Shown here piece by piece: positions 1 through 9,424 of a stretch of DNA of 64,000 nt. The stretch covers positions 62,001 to 126,000 of the forward strand of contig NZ_FMUJ01000006.1 of assembly GCF_900100965.1 (NCBI RefSeq), written 5' to 3'. The notes below the pieces were generated by a model that saw only the letters and a program-made list of their open reading frames with translations, was not told the DNA's origin and made no database searches. Numbering within the stretch: position 1 is the first letter of the stretch; every line of letters starts with the position of its first letter. This DNA is from Variovorax sp. EL159. Lineage in GTDB: Bacteria > Pseudomonadota > Gammaproteobacteria > Burkholderiales > Burkholderiaceae_C. The position numbers and the translations under genes were made by a program.

Positions 1-28
1 GGCCGCCTTCACGCCCGGCGCCACCCCG

Positions 29-1318
29 ATGCGGCGCACCCAGCCTGCGTCCCCCACGTCACCCGGAACCACCGAGGAACTGCTGATCGACGCCGAGGTC
101 GACAGCCAGCCCGCGCCGCGCCCCACGCCTGCACCCAGCACCGGCCGCCGCATCCTGCTCGGCGCGAGCGTGGTGCTGATCGCGTTCAACCTGCGGCCGG
201 TGTTCGCCAGCCTGTCGGTGGTGCTGCCCGAAATCATCAAGGCCACGGGCCTCTCGGCCACGGCCGCGAGCCTGCTGACCACGTTGCCAATCGTCTGCCT
301 GGGCGTGTTCGCGCCGCTCGCGCCGTGGCTGGGCCGCCGCTTCGGCACCGAGCGCACGCTGCTCGGCTGCATGGTGCTGATTCTTCTGGGCACGGTGCTG
401 CGCGGCACCGGCAACATCCCTCTGCTGTTCCTGGCTTCGGCCATCGCGGGCAGCGGCATCGCGGTGTCGAACGTGCTGTTGTCAGGGCTGGTCAAGCGCG
501 ACTTCGCCAAGCAGGCGGCGCTGATGATGGGCCTGTACACCATGGCCGTGTGCGGCGGTGCCGCCAGCGCCGCGGGCCTGACGGTGCCGATCGAACATGC
601 ATTGGGCGGCGGCTGGACGATGGCGCTTGCGATGTGGGCGTTGCCGGCCGCGCTGGTCACACTGATCTGGGCGCCGCAGGCACTGCCGCTCAAGCCGGTG
701 GCGAGCGAGTCGGGCTTTACCGTGCGCGGGCTCTGGCGCGACAAGCTGGCGTGGCAGGTCACGCTGTTCATGGGACTGCAATCGGCTCTGGCCTACATCG
801 TGATGGGCTGGCTCGCGCCGATCCTGCGCGAGCGCGGGCTCGGCAGCGAGACGGCCGGCTACGTGGTGTCGCTGTCGGTCATGACGCAGGTGGTGACCTG
901 CCTCGTGGTGCCGGCGCTTGCCGTGAAGCTGCGCAACCAGCGCGGCCTGGGCGTGGCGCTGGCCCTGCTCACCGTCACGGCCATGCTGGCGATGCTGTTC
1001 GCGCCGCTGGGCGGCGTGTGGTTCTGGGCCGTGATGCTCGGCATTGCGCAGGGCGGCACCTTCGCGCTGGCGCTCACGATGATCGTGCTGCGCTCACCCG
1101 ATTCGCATGTGGCCGCGCACCTGTCGGGTATGGCGCAGGGCGTGGGCTACATGGTGGCGGCCTTCGGCCCGCTGGTGGCCGGGCTGCTGCACGGATGGAC
1201 GGGCAGCTTCCGCGCATCGGCCTGGCTCTTCGTCGGGCTGGGCATCGCGCTGGTGATCGCGGGCCTCGGCGCGGGGCGCACGCGGCATGTGGGCGCGGTG
1301 ACGGTGCCCAGGCACTGA
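29..1318 (+). CDS. CynX/NimT-type MFS transporter
   Basis: This is an inner-membrane major facilitator protein of about 429 residues. After a hydrophilic proline-rich N-terminus of about 40 residues it shows some twelve hydrophobic segments. The first carries the pattern FNLRPVFASLSVVLPEI, which is characteristic of the CynX/NimT branch (cyanate, 2-nitroimidazole and related anion or drug transporters). The substrate cannot be read from sequence. A cyanase gene lies 14 kb away, too far to prove a link. The reading frame is open back to base 1 and there is no good ribosome binding site before the ATG at 29, so the true start may lie outside the window. It converges with the M20 peptidase gene, with 20 bp between the two ends. 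Confidence 0.8.
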   Translation: MRRTQPASPTSPGTTEELLIDAEVDSQPAPRPTPAPSTGRRILLGASVVLIAFNLRPVFASLSVVLPEIIKATGLSATAASLLTTLPIVCLGVFAPLAPWLGRRFGTERTLLGCMVLILLGTVLRGTGNIPLLFLASAIAGSGIAVSNVLLSGLVKRDFAKQAALMMGLYTMAVCGGAASAAGLTVPIEHALGGGWTMALAMWALPAALVTLIWAPQALPLKPVASESGFTVRGLWRDKLAWQVTLFMGLQSALAYIVMGWLAPILRERGLGSETAGYVVSLSVMTQVVTCLVVPALAVKLRNQRGLGVALALLTVTAMLAMLFAPLGGVWFWAVMLGIAQGGTFALALTMIVLRSPDSHVAAHLSGMAQGVGYMVAAFGPLVAGLLHGWTGSFRASAWLFVGLGIALVIAGLGAGRTRHVGAVTVPRH

Positions 1319-1337
1319 GCGCGCCACCGCAGCTCGC

Positions 1338-2522
1338 TTACTGCAGGTAGCTTTCCGCGAGCAACGCCCAGTAGGCCGCGCCGATCGGCAGGTTGCTGTC
1401 GTTGAAGTCGTAGCCGGGGTTGTGCACCATGCAACCGCCGTGCTGGCCCGGTGCGCCGTTGCCGATGAAGAGATAACAGCCGGGCCTTTTTTCCAGCATG
1501 AACGCGAAGTCTTCGCTGCCCGTCACGGCGGGCCCCTGCGGCTCCACATGCTCGGCGCCCACCAGCTCGCGGCCGACGCGCCGCGCGAACTCGGTTTCCT
1601 CGGGCGTGTTCACCAGCACTGCATAGCCCTTGCGGTAATCGATGTGCGCCTTCACGCCGAAGCTCTCGGCCTGCGCGTTCACGATGGCCTTCAGGCGTTT
1701 TTCGAGCAGCTCGCGCATCTCGCGATTGAGCGAACGCACGCTGATCTCCAGCACGCAGGTCTCGGGAATCACGTTGTTCGCCTTGCCGGCGTGGATCGCG
1801 CCGACGGTGACGATGGCCATCTCCTGCGGATCTGCGTTGCGCGAGACGATGGTCTGCAGCGCCATCACGATGCTCGATGCGGCCACGATCGGGTCGGCCG
1901 AGCGGTGCGGCATGGCGCCGTGCCCGCCCACGCCGGTGAGCGTGACGGTGGCGTAGTCCGACGAGGCCATGGCCGCGCCCTCGCGGAACATAAGGTCGCC
2001 CTGCCGCCGGCCCGGCGAGTTGTGCATGGCGTAGACCGCGTCGCAGGGGTACTTCTCGAACAGGCCGTCTTCCATCATCTTCACGGCGCCGCCCATGCCT
2101 TCCTCGGCCGGCTGGAAGATCAGGTTGAGCGTGCCCGAAAACTCGCCGTGCTGCGCAAGGTACTTGGCAGCGCCGAGCAGCATCGCCGTGTGGCCGTCGT
2201 GGCCGCAGGCGTGCATGATGCCGGGCCTTCCGCTGCGGTAGGCCAGGCCGGTTTTCTCCTCGATGGGCAGCGCGTCCATGTCGGCACGGATGCCGATGGC
2301 GCGCGTTCCACTGCCGCGCTTCAGGCGACCGACGAGCCCCGTCACGCCGAGCCCGCGCTCGACTTCGTAGCCCCAGGCCGCAAGGCGCTCGGCCACCAGG
2401 TCGCTGGTGCCGAACTCTTCAAAACCGAGTTCGGGGTTCTGGTGGATCTGCTGGCGCACCGTGACGAACTCGGCGGCGTTCTTTCTCATGTACTCAAGGT
2501 AGTGCTGTGCGTTCTGCGGCAT
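1338..2522 (-). CDS. M20 family amidohydrolase (hippurate hydrolase/aminoacylase type)
   Basis: A predicted cytoplasmic zinc-dependent amidohydrolase of 394 residues that cleaves N-acyl amino acids or small peptides. The metal-binding motif HACGHDGH is at residues 104-111, followed by the FQPAEEG and HNSPG signatures of the M20D (HipO, indole-3-acetyl-amino acid hydrolase) group. The open frame extends 48 codons upstream, but the ATG at 2522 is preceded by a GAGAAG site and gives the usual family length. It is the last gene of a six-gene minus-strand operon, 40 bp after the M81 peptidase gene. With the importer upstream it probably processes the imported substrate. Hippurate (benzoylglycine) would fit the glycine riboswitch in the leader, but that is inference. 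Confidence 0.88.
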   Translation of the reverse strand: MPQNAQHYLEYMRKNAAEFVTVRQQIHQNPELGFEEFGTSDLVAERLAAWGYEVERGLGVTGLVGRLKRGSGTRAIGIRADMDALPIEEKTGLAYRSGRPGIMHACGHDGHTAMLLGAAKYLAQHGEFSGTLNLIFQPAEEGMGGAVKMMEDGLFEKYPCDAVYAMHNSPGRRQGDLMFREGAAMASSDYATVTLTGVGGHGAMPHRSADPIVAASSIVMALQTIVSRNADPQEMAIVTVGAIHAGKANNVIPETCVLEISVRSLNREMRELLEKRLKAIVNAQAESFGVKAHIDYRKGYAVLVNTPEETEFARRVGRELVGAEHVEPQGPAVTGSEDFAFMLEKRPGCYLFIGNGAPGQHGGCMVHNPGYDFNDSNLPIGAAYWALLAESYLQ

Positions 2523-2562
2523 CGTCTTCTCAAAGGTTGGAAGGAAAGAATTCGTCGGCGGC

Positions 2563-4065
2563 TCAGGGTTGCAACGCCATCGTGGACGGCAGCCGCGTCC
2601 ACGGCAGATCGGCCGGGTCGGCAGCCATCGGGCCCGGCGCCTTGGCCACGAGGATGGTGCTGGCAATGGGCGCGAAGTCGGCGCGAAAGTGCACCGAGCT
2701 TTTGTTGACCAGCAGCTTCATCGCCTCGGGCTCGATGCCCAGGTACCGGAAGTACTCGCGGTCGAGCATCTGGCTCTTGCCGCTGGCCACGGCGATCCGC
2801 ACACCGTCGATCTCCAGGCAGGCGCTCGGGCCAAGCGACACCACGCCGCCGCGCGACATCGGCCCCTTGCCCTGCACCTGCCCGTCGCTGAGCGCGGTCA
2901 CGGTGAACAGGCCTTCGACCAGCGCATCGCTGAACTGGCCGCCCCACGTGGGCACCGAGGTGCCGAGCGCGACGCGGATCTGCGCGCCCACGCCGGCTTC
3001 ATGCGCGGCGGCTGCAGCGGCCGGGTCGAACATCAGCCCCAGCGCCACCTTCCCCGGAAAGCGCTTGCCCGCGCCTTCGGCCAGCAGCGCATGCAGCATG
3101 CCGGTGGTGTTGCTGTCGGCGCCCGCGCCGGGGTTGTCCTGCGTGTCGGCGATGACGACCGGGCGGCTCGCGCCTTCCGCCAGTTCCAACGCCCGTGCCA
3201 CGGCCACGCGCGGCGCGAGCACGTCGAGCCGCCATTGCGAGCGCGGCTGGTCGATGCGTTCGTACAGCGTGGCCACCGCCGCGCCGGCGTCATCGCCATA
3301 GCCCCACACCACCGGGCCGCACTCGGCGATGTCGGCCGCCGGAAAGCCGGTGGCAAAACTCAGCACCGCGCCGTGCTGCACGTCGAGTTCCTTGAGCAGT
3401 TGGTACACCGACGCGGCCGGCTCGATCATGGTCGACTGCACGTTCAGCGGCAGCAAAAAGCTGAGCCGCCGCGCATGCAGCGGCTCGCGTGAACCGCGCG
3501 CCACGCGGCGCTCCAGCAGCGTCGCGGCCAGCCGGCCGGTGTCGGCCATGTCGACGTGCGGGTAGGTGCGGTAGGTGGCCAGCGCGTCGGCCTCGGCCAG
3601 CATCTGCGCGGTGATGTTGCCGTGCAGGTCCAGGCTCGCGACGATGGGCACGTCGGGCCCGACAAGCATGCGAATGCGTGAGATCAGCTCGCCCTCGGGG
3701 TCTTCCAGGTGCTCGGTCACGGCCGCGCCGTGCAGGTCGAGGTAGACCGCGTCGATGCCGCCGTCGGCCAGCGCGGCACTCAGGTCCTCGGCGATGGCGG
3801 CGGAGATGCGCTCGAAAGCGTCTTCGGTCACGTGCGCCGAGGGCGTGGCACCGGCCCAGGCCGAGGGCACCAGCGACCAGCCCTTCTCGCGCGCCGCGTC
3901 GATGAAGCCGCCAACGGGAATGTTCCTGCCCGCGTAGGCTTCGACGATGGCGGCGCCGCGCCGGTACGGCGGAAAGCTCGAGCCCGCGTTGAACGCGGCC
4001 CAGTCGGCCTTGCTGGGCGCGAAGGTGTTGGTCTCGTGCTGGAAACCGGCGATGAAGACTTTCAT
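2563..4065 (-). CDS. M81 family metallopeptidase (MlrC-like)
   Basis: A protein of 500 residues whose N-terminus (MKVFIAGFQHETNTFAP) and internal stretches such as DLHGNIT and ADTQDNPGAGADSNTTG match the MlrC family, named for the enzyme that degrades linearised microcystin in sphingomonads. The family has an N-terminal DUF1485-type domain and a C-terminal MlrC domain. Family members usually sit with peptide ABC transporters, as here, and are thought to cleave unusual or modified small peptides. The start at 4065 has an AAAAGGA site. It follows the ATPase gene by 38 bp in the same operon. The actual substrate is unknown. Confidence 0.88.
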   Translation of the reverse strand: MKVFIAGFQHETNTFAPSKADWAAFNAGSSFPPYRRGAAIVEAYAGRNIPVGGFIDAAREKGWSLVPSAWAGATPSAHVTEDAFERISAAIAEDLSAALADGGIDAVYLDLHGAAVTEHLEDPEGELISRIRMLVGPDVPIVASLDLHGNITAQMLAEADALATYRTYPHVDMADTGRLAATLLERRVARGSREPLHARRLSFLLPLNVQSTMIEPAASVYQLLKELDVQHGAVLSFATGFPAADIAECGPVVWGYGDDAGAAVATLYERIDQPRSQWRLDVLAPRVAVARALELAEGASRPVVIADTQDNPGAGADSNTTGMLHALLAEGAGKRFPGKVALGLMFDPAAAAAAHEAGVGAQIRVALGTSVPTWGGQFSDALVEGLFTVTALSDGQVQGKGPMSRGGVVSLGPSACLEIDGVRIAVASGKSQMLDREYFRYLGIEPEAMKLLVNKSSVHFRADFAPIASTILVAKAPGPMAADPADLPWTRLPSTMALQP

Positions 4066-4103
4066 GGCATCCTTTTTTTCATTGGCGTGGGAACGAAGGA
4101 ATT

Positions 4104-5723
4104 TCAGCTGCGCGCAAAGGCGAAGTCGCGGCCGGGCGCGGCAGCCAGCAGTTTGCGCGTGTATTCGTGTTGCGGTGCGAAGAACACGTCCTTCACTTCG
4201 CCGCGCTCCACGATTTCACCCTGGCTCATCACGATCACGCTGTCGCAGATCTGACTGGCCACGCGCAGGTCGTGGGTGATGAAGAGAATGCCGATCTTCA
4301 GCCGCTGCTGGATCTCGTCGAGCAGCCGCAGGATCTGCGCCTGCACCGACACGTCGAGTGCCGACACCGCCTCGTCGGCGATCAGCACCTGCGGGTCGCA
4401 GGCCAGTGCGCGCGCAATCGAGATGCGCTGGCGCTGCCCGCCCGAGAACTCGCTCGGGTAGCGGCGCAGCGCGTCGGGCGACAGCCGCACCAGACGCATC
4501 AGTTCTTCGGCGCGCGCCCAGGCCTTGTCGTGCGGCATGCCGAAGTTGACCGGCCCTTCGACGATCGATGCGCCCACGGTCTGGCGTGGATTGAGCGAGC
4601 GGTACGGGTCCTGGAAGATCACCTGCACCGTGCGGCGAAACGGCGACAGTGCGCGCCCCCTGGCATGCGCCACCGAACGGCCATCGGCAAAGATGTCGCC
4701 CGAGGTCGGGTCGATCAGCCGCGCGATGCAGCGCGCCACCGTCGACTTGCCCGAGCCCGATTCGCCCACGATGCCCACGGTTTCGCCGGGCCGCACCGCC
4801 AGCGACACGTCGCGTGCCGCCTTCACCGTGCGGCGCTTGCCGGGCCATGCGCCCGTGACGTAGGTCTTGCAGATGTTCACGGCATTGAGCAACGGGTAGG
4901 CGTCCGCGACCGGCGGGCGCTTGTGCGCGGAAAGCTCGGGCACCGCGTCGAGCAGCATCCGCGTGTAGGGCTCGCGCGGCGCCGTGAGCACCGCCATCTT
5001 GTCGCCCTTCTCGATCATGGCGCCCAGTTGCAGCACCACCACCTCGTCGGCAATCTCGGCCACCACGCCGAAGTCGTGCGTGATGAAGAGCACGGCCGTG
5101 CCGTTCTCGGTCTGCAGCTCGAGGATGAGCTTGAGGATCTCGGCCTGCGTCGTCACGTCGAGCGCAGTGGTCGGCTCGTCGCAGATCAGCAGCGCGGGCT
5201 TGAGGATCAACGCCATCGCGATCACGATGCGCTGGCGCTGCCCGCCCGAGAGCTGGTGCGGGTACGAGGCAAAGATGCGCTCGGGCTCCGGCAACCGCAC
5301 GCGCGCCATGATCGCCAGGATCTTCTGCCGCCGTTCGGCCGCGCCCATGCGCACGTGCTGCGCCAGCATTTCGTCGATCTGCGCGCCGCAGGTCATGACG
5401 GGGTTGAGCGCGGTCATCGGCTCCTGGAACACCATCGCCATCGACGGGCCGCGCAACTGGCGCAGGCGCGAGGCCGGCGCGGCGAGCAGGTTCTCGCCCT
5501 GCAATTCGATGGCACCTCGCACCGGCACAAGGCCCGAAGGCAGCAGGCCCATCACCGCATTGGCAATGACCGACTTGCCCGAGCCCGATTCGCCGAGCAG
5601 GCAGACGATCTTGCCGGGTGGCACGTCGAAGGAAACCTTGTCGACCGCATGCGGCCGGTCGCCGCCGCGCGGCAATGCGATGGCGAGGTCGCGCACGGAA
5701 AGCACGGGGGCTTGTTGCGTCAT
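4104..5723 (-). CDS. Peptide-type ABC transporter, fused double ATP-binding protein
   Basis: This 539-residue ATPase powers the family 5 (Dpp/Opp) importer encoded upstream. It is a DppD-DppF fusion. Each half has a Walker A GESGSGKS (first at residues 44-51), an LSGGQRQRI- or FSGGQRQRI-type signature and a Walker B ending in DEPTTALD (first half) or DEAVSALD (second half). The glutamate after the Walker B aspartate is kept in both, so both sites look competent. GsiA- and YejF-type transporters use the same fused form. The ATG at 5723 lies 3 bp after the stop of the permease gene, so the two are probably translationally coupled. Confidence 0.93.
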   Translation of the reverse strand: MTQQAPVLSVRDLAIALPRGGDRPHAVDKVSFDVPPGKIVCLLGESGSGKSVIANAVMGLLPSGLVPVRGAIELQGENLLAAPASRLRQLRGPSMAMVFQEPMTALNPVMTCGAQIDEMLAQHVRMGAAERRQKILAIMARVRLPEPERIFASYPHQLSGGQRQRIVIAMALILKPALLICDEPTTALDVTTQAEILKLILELQTENGTAVLFITHDFGVVAEIADEVVVLQLGAMIEKGDKMAVLTAPREPYTRMLLDAVPELSAHKRPPVADAYPLLNAVNICKTYVTGAWPGKRRTVKAARDVSLAVRPGETVGIVGESGSGKSTVARCIARLIDPTSGDIFADGRSVAHARGRALSPFRRTVQVIFQDPYRSLNPRQTVGASIVEGPVNFGMPHDKAWARAEELMRLVRLSPDALRRYPSEFSGGQRQRISIARALACDPQVLIADEAVSALDVSVQAQILRLLDEIQQRLKIGILFITHDLRVASQICDSVIVMSQGEIVERGEVKDVFFAPQHEYTRKLLAAAPGRDFAFARS

Positions 5724-5726
5724 GGC

Positions 5727-6674
5727 TCAGCCTCCGCGCTTGTTGAACTTCGGGTCGAGCGTGTCGCGCAGCCCGTCGCCCAGGATGTTCACGGCCAGCA
5801 CCGTGAGCGCCAGGAAGATGCCCGGGAACAGCACGTTGTGCGGGTACTGGTTGAACTGCGCGCGGCCCTCCGCCATGATGTTCCCCCAGGTCGCCATGTC
5901 CGCCGGCAGGCCCACGCCGAGGAAGGACAGGATGGCCTCCACCAGGATCGCCGAGGCGCACACGTAAGTCGCCTGGATGATCAGCGGCGCAATCGCATTC
6001 GGCAGGATGTGCCTCGCAAGGATCTTCCAGGTCGGCGTGTCGAGCGCAATCGCCGCCTCCACATACGGCTCTTCGCGCACGGTGAGCACCACCGAGCGCA
6101 CCAGCCGCGCCACGCGCGGGATCTCGGGCACCGCGATGGCCACCACCACGGTGAGCAGCGTGCCGCCGAACAGCGCCACGAGGCTGATCGCGAACAGGAT
6201 GCCGGGGATGGCCATGACGCCGTCCATCAGCCGCATGATCGCGCCGTCGATGCGCCGGAAGTAGCCACCCAGCAGGCCCACGAGCATGCCGAACACCACG
6301 GCGAGCGCGGCCACCGCGATGCCCACCGTGAGCGACACGCGCGCGCCGTACAGCGTGCGGCTCCAGATGTCGCGCCCGAGGCTGTCGGTGCCCATCACGA
6401 ACAGGTGCTCGAAGGTGTCGCCGGCCAGGCTGTTGAACTCGCCGCGCGTGCCGGGCATGAGGTTGCCGCTGCCGGGGTCGATGGCGGTCGGGTCGATGGT
6501 GCCGAGCCATGGCGCGGCCAGCGACATCAGCACGAGCAGCAGCAACACGCCGCCGCCCGCGCGCACCGACCAGTCGGCCAGGATGCGTTTGAGCAGCGAG
6601 CGCCGCTTCGGCGGTGCCAGCGCTTCGATGGCGATGTCTGGCGCTGCGGCCAGGGGAAGGGTCGAATCGGTCAT
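5727..6674 (-). CDS. Peptide-type ABC transporter permease (DppC-like)
   Basis: An inner-membrane permease of 315 residues with a soluble N-terminal tail, a first membrane segment near residues 38-58 and a set of further segments containing the EAA loop typical of binding-protein-dependent permeases (EEPYVEAAIALDTPTWKIL). The long periplasmic loop containing GTDSLGRDIWSRTLYGAR is diagnostic for DppC/OppC. The frame is open far upstream, but the ATG at 6674 (MTDSTLPLAA) matches the family and lies 20 bp after the DppB-like gene. It pairs with that protein to form the channel. Confidence 0.93.
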   Translation of the reverse strand: MTDSTLPLAAAPDIAIEALAPPKRRSLLKRILADWSVRAGGGVLLLLVLMSLAAPWLGTIDPTAIDPGSGNLMPGTRGEFNSLAGDTFEHLFVMGTDSLGRDIWSRTLYGARVSLTVGIAVAALAVVFGMLVGLLGGYFRRIDGAIMRLMDGVMAIPGILFAISLVALFGGTLLTVVVAIAVPEIPRVARLVRSVVLTVREEPYVEAAIALDTPTWKILARHILPNAIAPLIIQATYVCASAILVEAILSFLGVGLPADMATWGNIMAEGRAQFNQYPHNVLFPGIFLALTVLAVNILGDGLRDTLDPKFNKRGG

Positions 6675-6694
6675 GGTGTTTCCGTTCACTTCGT

Positions 6695-7636
6695 TCAGTA
6701 GCGGATGCGGGGGTCGAACACCAGGTAGCTCAGATCGATCAGCAGATTGATGAGCACATAGATGACGGAAAAGAACAGCGTGATGCCCTGGATCAGCGGA
6801 AAGTCGCGCGACAGCACCGCGTCGACCGTGAGCTGCCCGAGCCCCGGAATGGCGAACACCGTTTCGGTGACCACCACGCCGCCGATCAGGAGCGCGATGC
6901 CGATGCCGATGACCGTGACGATGGGAATCGCCGCGTTGGCGAGCGCGTGGCGCATCAGCAGCCGCGTCTCGGAGATGCCCTTGGCGCGCGCGGTGCGGAT
7001 GTAGTCCTCGGTCATCGCCTCGGCCACGGCCGCGCGCGTGACGCGCGCGATCAGCGCCACGTAGATGATCGACAGCGTGACCGACGGCAGGATCAGGTGC
7101 TTGATCCACAGCCAGGGCCCCTGGCTCAGTCGCTGGTAGCCCTGCACCGGCAGCCACTGCAGGTGCAGCGCGAAGATCCAGATGAGCACGTAGCCGATCA
7201 CGAAGGCCGGTATCGAAAACCCCATGACCGAGAAGCCCATGAGCATGCGGTCGAGCCAGCCGCCGTGGCGCCATGCGGCGATCACGCCGAGCGGCACCGC
7301 GATGAGGATGGTCGCCACCAGCGTCACGGCCGCGAGCGACACCGTGGCCTCGATGCGCTGGCCGATCAGTTCCACCACCGTCTTCTTCATGAAGTACGAC
7401 TCGCCCAGGTTGCCCTGCAGCAGTTGTGCACTCCAGTGAAAGAACTGCACCGGCAGCGACTGGTTGAGCCCCAGCTGCTCGCGCACGCGGGCGATGTTTT
7501 CGCTGGTGCCGCTGTCGCCCACGATGGCGGCGGCCGGGTCGCCGGGCGCGAGCCGCAGCATCAGGAACACGATGAGCGCGACGATGACGAGCACCGGCAC
7601 GGTCGAGAGAATGCGGCGTGCAAGAAAGAGCAGCAT
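6695..7636 (-). CDS. Peptide-type ABC transporter permease (DppB-like)
   Basis: An inner-membrane permease of 313 residues. The start MLLFLARRILSTVPVLVIV, the motif RLAPGDPA and the EAA loop (EDYIRTARAKGISETRLL) are the classic marks of DppB/OppB subunits. It ends in PRIRY, also typical. It is the second gene of the importer operon, 25 bp after the binding protein and 20 bp before the DppC-like gene. Together the operon encodes a complete importer. Confidence 0.93.
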   Translation of the reverse strand: MLLFLARRILSTVPVLVIVALIVFLMLRLAPGDPAAAIVGDSGTSENIARVREQLGLNQSLPVQFFHWSAQLLQGNLGESYFMKKTVVELIGQRIEATVSLAAVTLVATILIAVPLGVIAAWRHGGWLDRMLMGFSVMGFSIPAFVIGYVLIWIFALHLQWLPVQGYQRLSQGPWLWIKHLILPSVTLSIIYVALIARVTRAAVAEAMTEDYIRTARAKGISETRLLMRHALANAAIPIVTVIGIGIALLIGGVVVTETVFAIPGLGQLTVDAVLSRDFPLIQGITLFFSVIYVLINLLIDLSYLVFDPRIRY

Positions 7637-7661
7637 GGGTGACTCCCTGATTCCAGCTGTC

Positions 7662-9248
7662 TCAGTTCTTCTTCAGGTTCCAGAACACGGCCACCGGCGA
7701 GCGCACCACGCCGCTCACCACGCCCTTGCGGTAGGCCGTGAGCGGCTTGTATTCGCCGATGGGCGCGTAGATGCCGGTGTCGTACACGCGCTGCTGGATG
7801 GCGGTGGCCAGTTCCTTGCGCTTGGGTTCCTCGCTGCTGGCGAGGAAGTCGGACTTGAGCTGCTCCAGCTTGTCGTCGGTGGCCCAGCCGAACCAGCCCT
7901 TCTCGCCATTGCCCGTGAGCGGCGCGAAGAACATCGGGTTCATGTTGTCGGCAATGCCCCAGCCGGTGATGAAGAGGTTCCAGCCGCCATTGGCCACCGG
8001 GTCTTTCTTGGCGCGGCGCGTGACCAGCGTGGGCCAGTCCATCGACTGCATGTCGACGTTGAAGCCGGCCTGCTTGAGCAGTTGCGCCATCACCGGCGGA
8101 AACTTGTTGAGCACCGCGAAATCGGCCGGGTACATCAGCACCACGGGCTTGCCGTCATAGCCTGCCTCCTTGAGCAGCGCCTTGGCTTTTTCGAACTGCG
8201 GCTTGCCGGTGAAGTAGCCGGTCTTGTCGGACGCGAAGGCCGAGCCGCAGGGGTAGATGGAAGCGCAGCTGTTGTACAGCTCCTTGTGCACCAGCTGGGC
8301 GCGCATCAGCGCCTCCTGGTTGATGGCCATGAAGGCGGCCTGCGCGATCTTCGGGTTGTCGAAAGGCGGGATCAGGTGGTTCAGGTGCAGCGCGAACGAG
8401 CCCTTCGACACGGGGCTGTCCAGCGTGATGGCGGGGTTGTTCTTGAGCGCGGTGTACTGCTCGGACGGCACCCACTCGATCATGTCGACCTCGCCGTTGG
8501 CCAGCGCATTGGCCTGGGTCTGCGCGTCCTTCAGCACGATCCACTCCATGCGGTCGACGTACACGTTCTTGCCGCCGGCCGTGCCGGAAGGCGCTTCGGC
8601 ACGTGGCACGTATTTGGTGTTCTTCAGGTAGACGATCTTTTCGCCGGGGCGGTATTCGTCCTTCTTGAAGATGTAGGGGCCGGAGCCGGTGGCGTCGTCG
8701 ATCTGCTTGTCGGCCGGCGTGGCGGCCACGCGCGCGGGCATGATGAAGGGCGGGTTCGACGACGGCTTGCTCAGCGCGTCGAGCACCATGCCGAACGGCT
8801 CCTTGAAGACGAACCTGAAGCTGTTGGCATCGACCGCCTCGGTCTTGTCCATGGCGACGAACATCTTCTGGCCCAGGCCGTCGCGCTGGCCCCATCGCTT
8901 GAGCGAGGCGAGCACGTCGTCGGAGGTGACCGGCTTGCCGTCATGGAAGGCCAGGCCCTTGCGCAGCGTGAAGTTCCAGGTCTTGCCGTCGGCGCTGGTC
9001 GTGTACTTGTCGACCATCTGCGGCAGCACCTTGCCCCGTTCGTCCACGCCGAAGAGCGTGTCGTAGACCATGTAGCCGTGGTTGCGCGTGACGAAGGCGG
9101 TGGTCCAGATCGGATCGAGGATCTTCAGGTCGGACTGCGGCACCAGGCGCAGCACCTTGCCCGCGTCCTGCGCGAAGCTGCTCGCGGCGGCGGCCGCGAA
9201 CATCGCGCCTGCAAGGATGGTTTTCATCAGGGATTTCTTCGACAGCAT
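7662..9248 (-). CDS. Peptide-type ABC transporter substrate-binding protein (family 5)
   Basis: A periplasmic binding protein of 528 residues. A Sec signal peptide (basic start, hydrophobic core at about residues 10-24, cleavage probably after SSFA) precedes a family 5 extracellular solute-binding domain, with the usual early pattern LKILDPIWTT and HDGKPVTSDDV. Family 5 proteins bind di- and oligopeptides, glutathione, nickel chelates or opines, so the ligand is not certain. The ATG at 9248 has a GGAGAA site 8 bp upstream. A 176-nt leader separates it from the tandem glycine riboswitch, so the operon is probably controlled by glycine. Confidence 0.92.
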   Translation of the reverse strand: MLSKKSLMKTILAGAMFAAAAASSFAQDAGKVLRLVPQSDLKILDPIWTTAFVTRNHGYMVYDTLFGVDERGKVLPQMVDKYTTSADGKTWNFTLRKGLAFHDGKPVTSDDVLASLKRWGQRDGLGQKMFVAMDKTEAVDANSFRFVFKEPFGMVLDALSKPSSNPPFIMPARVAATPADKQIDDATGSGPYIFKKDEYRPGEKIVYLKNTKYVPRAEAPSGTAGGKNVYVDRMEWIVLKDAQTQANALANGEVDMIEWVPSEQYTALKNNPAITLDSPVSKGSFALHLNHLIPPFDNPKIAQAAFMAINQEALMRAQLVHKELYNSCASIYPCGSAFASDKTGYFTGKPQFEKAKALLKEAGYDGKPVVLMYPADFAVLNKFPPVMAQLLKQAGFNVDMQSMDWPTLVTRRAKKDPVANGGWNLFITGWGIADNMNPMFFAPLTGNGEKGWFGWATDDKLEQLKSDFLASSEEPKRKELATAIQQRVYDTGIYAPIGEYKPLTAYRKGVVSGVVRSPVAVFWNLKKN

Positions 9249-9399
9249 GGTTCAGTTCTCCGGTTGAAAGAAAGAGGAAGGTGTGGCCGTGAAAAGGCTT
9301 CGGCCACGCGCAGGCTGTCGCCACGGCAAAGCCGTTGGCGCGGACGCGCGAGGCGCTCGGATGGAAGTCATGGACACAGGCTCCGGAAGCGAACAAGGA

Positions 9400-9423
9400 C
9401 ACGCCGCGCGTTGGCGCGGCGTG
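9400..9423 (-). other. Perfect GC-rich hairpin next to the riboswitch (possible expression platform)
   Basis: A perfect 10-bp inverted repeat (CACGCCGCGC / GCGCGGCGTG) with a 4-base loop sits directly 3' of the second glycine aptamer on the minus strand. It is followed by GTCCTTGTTCG, which is only weakly U-rich. It could be the switchable terminator or a constitutive stem-loop of the leader. Confidence 0.5.
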
Positions 9424-9424
9424 C

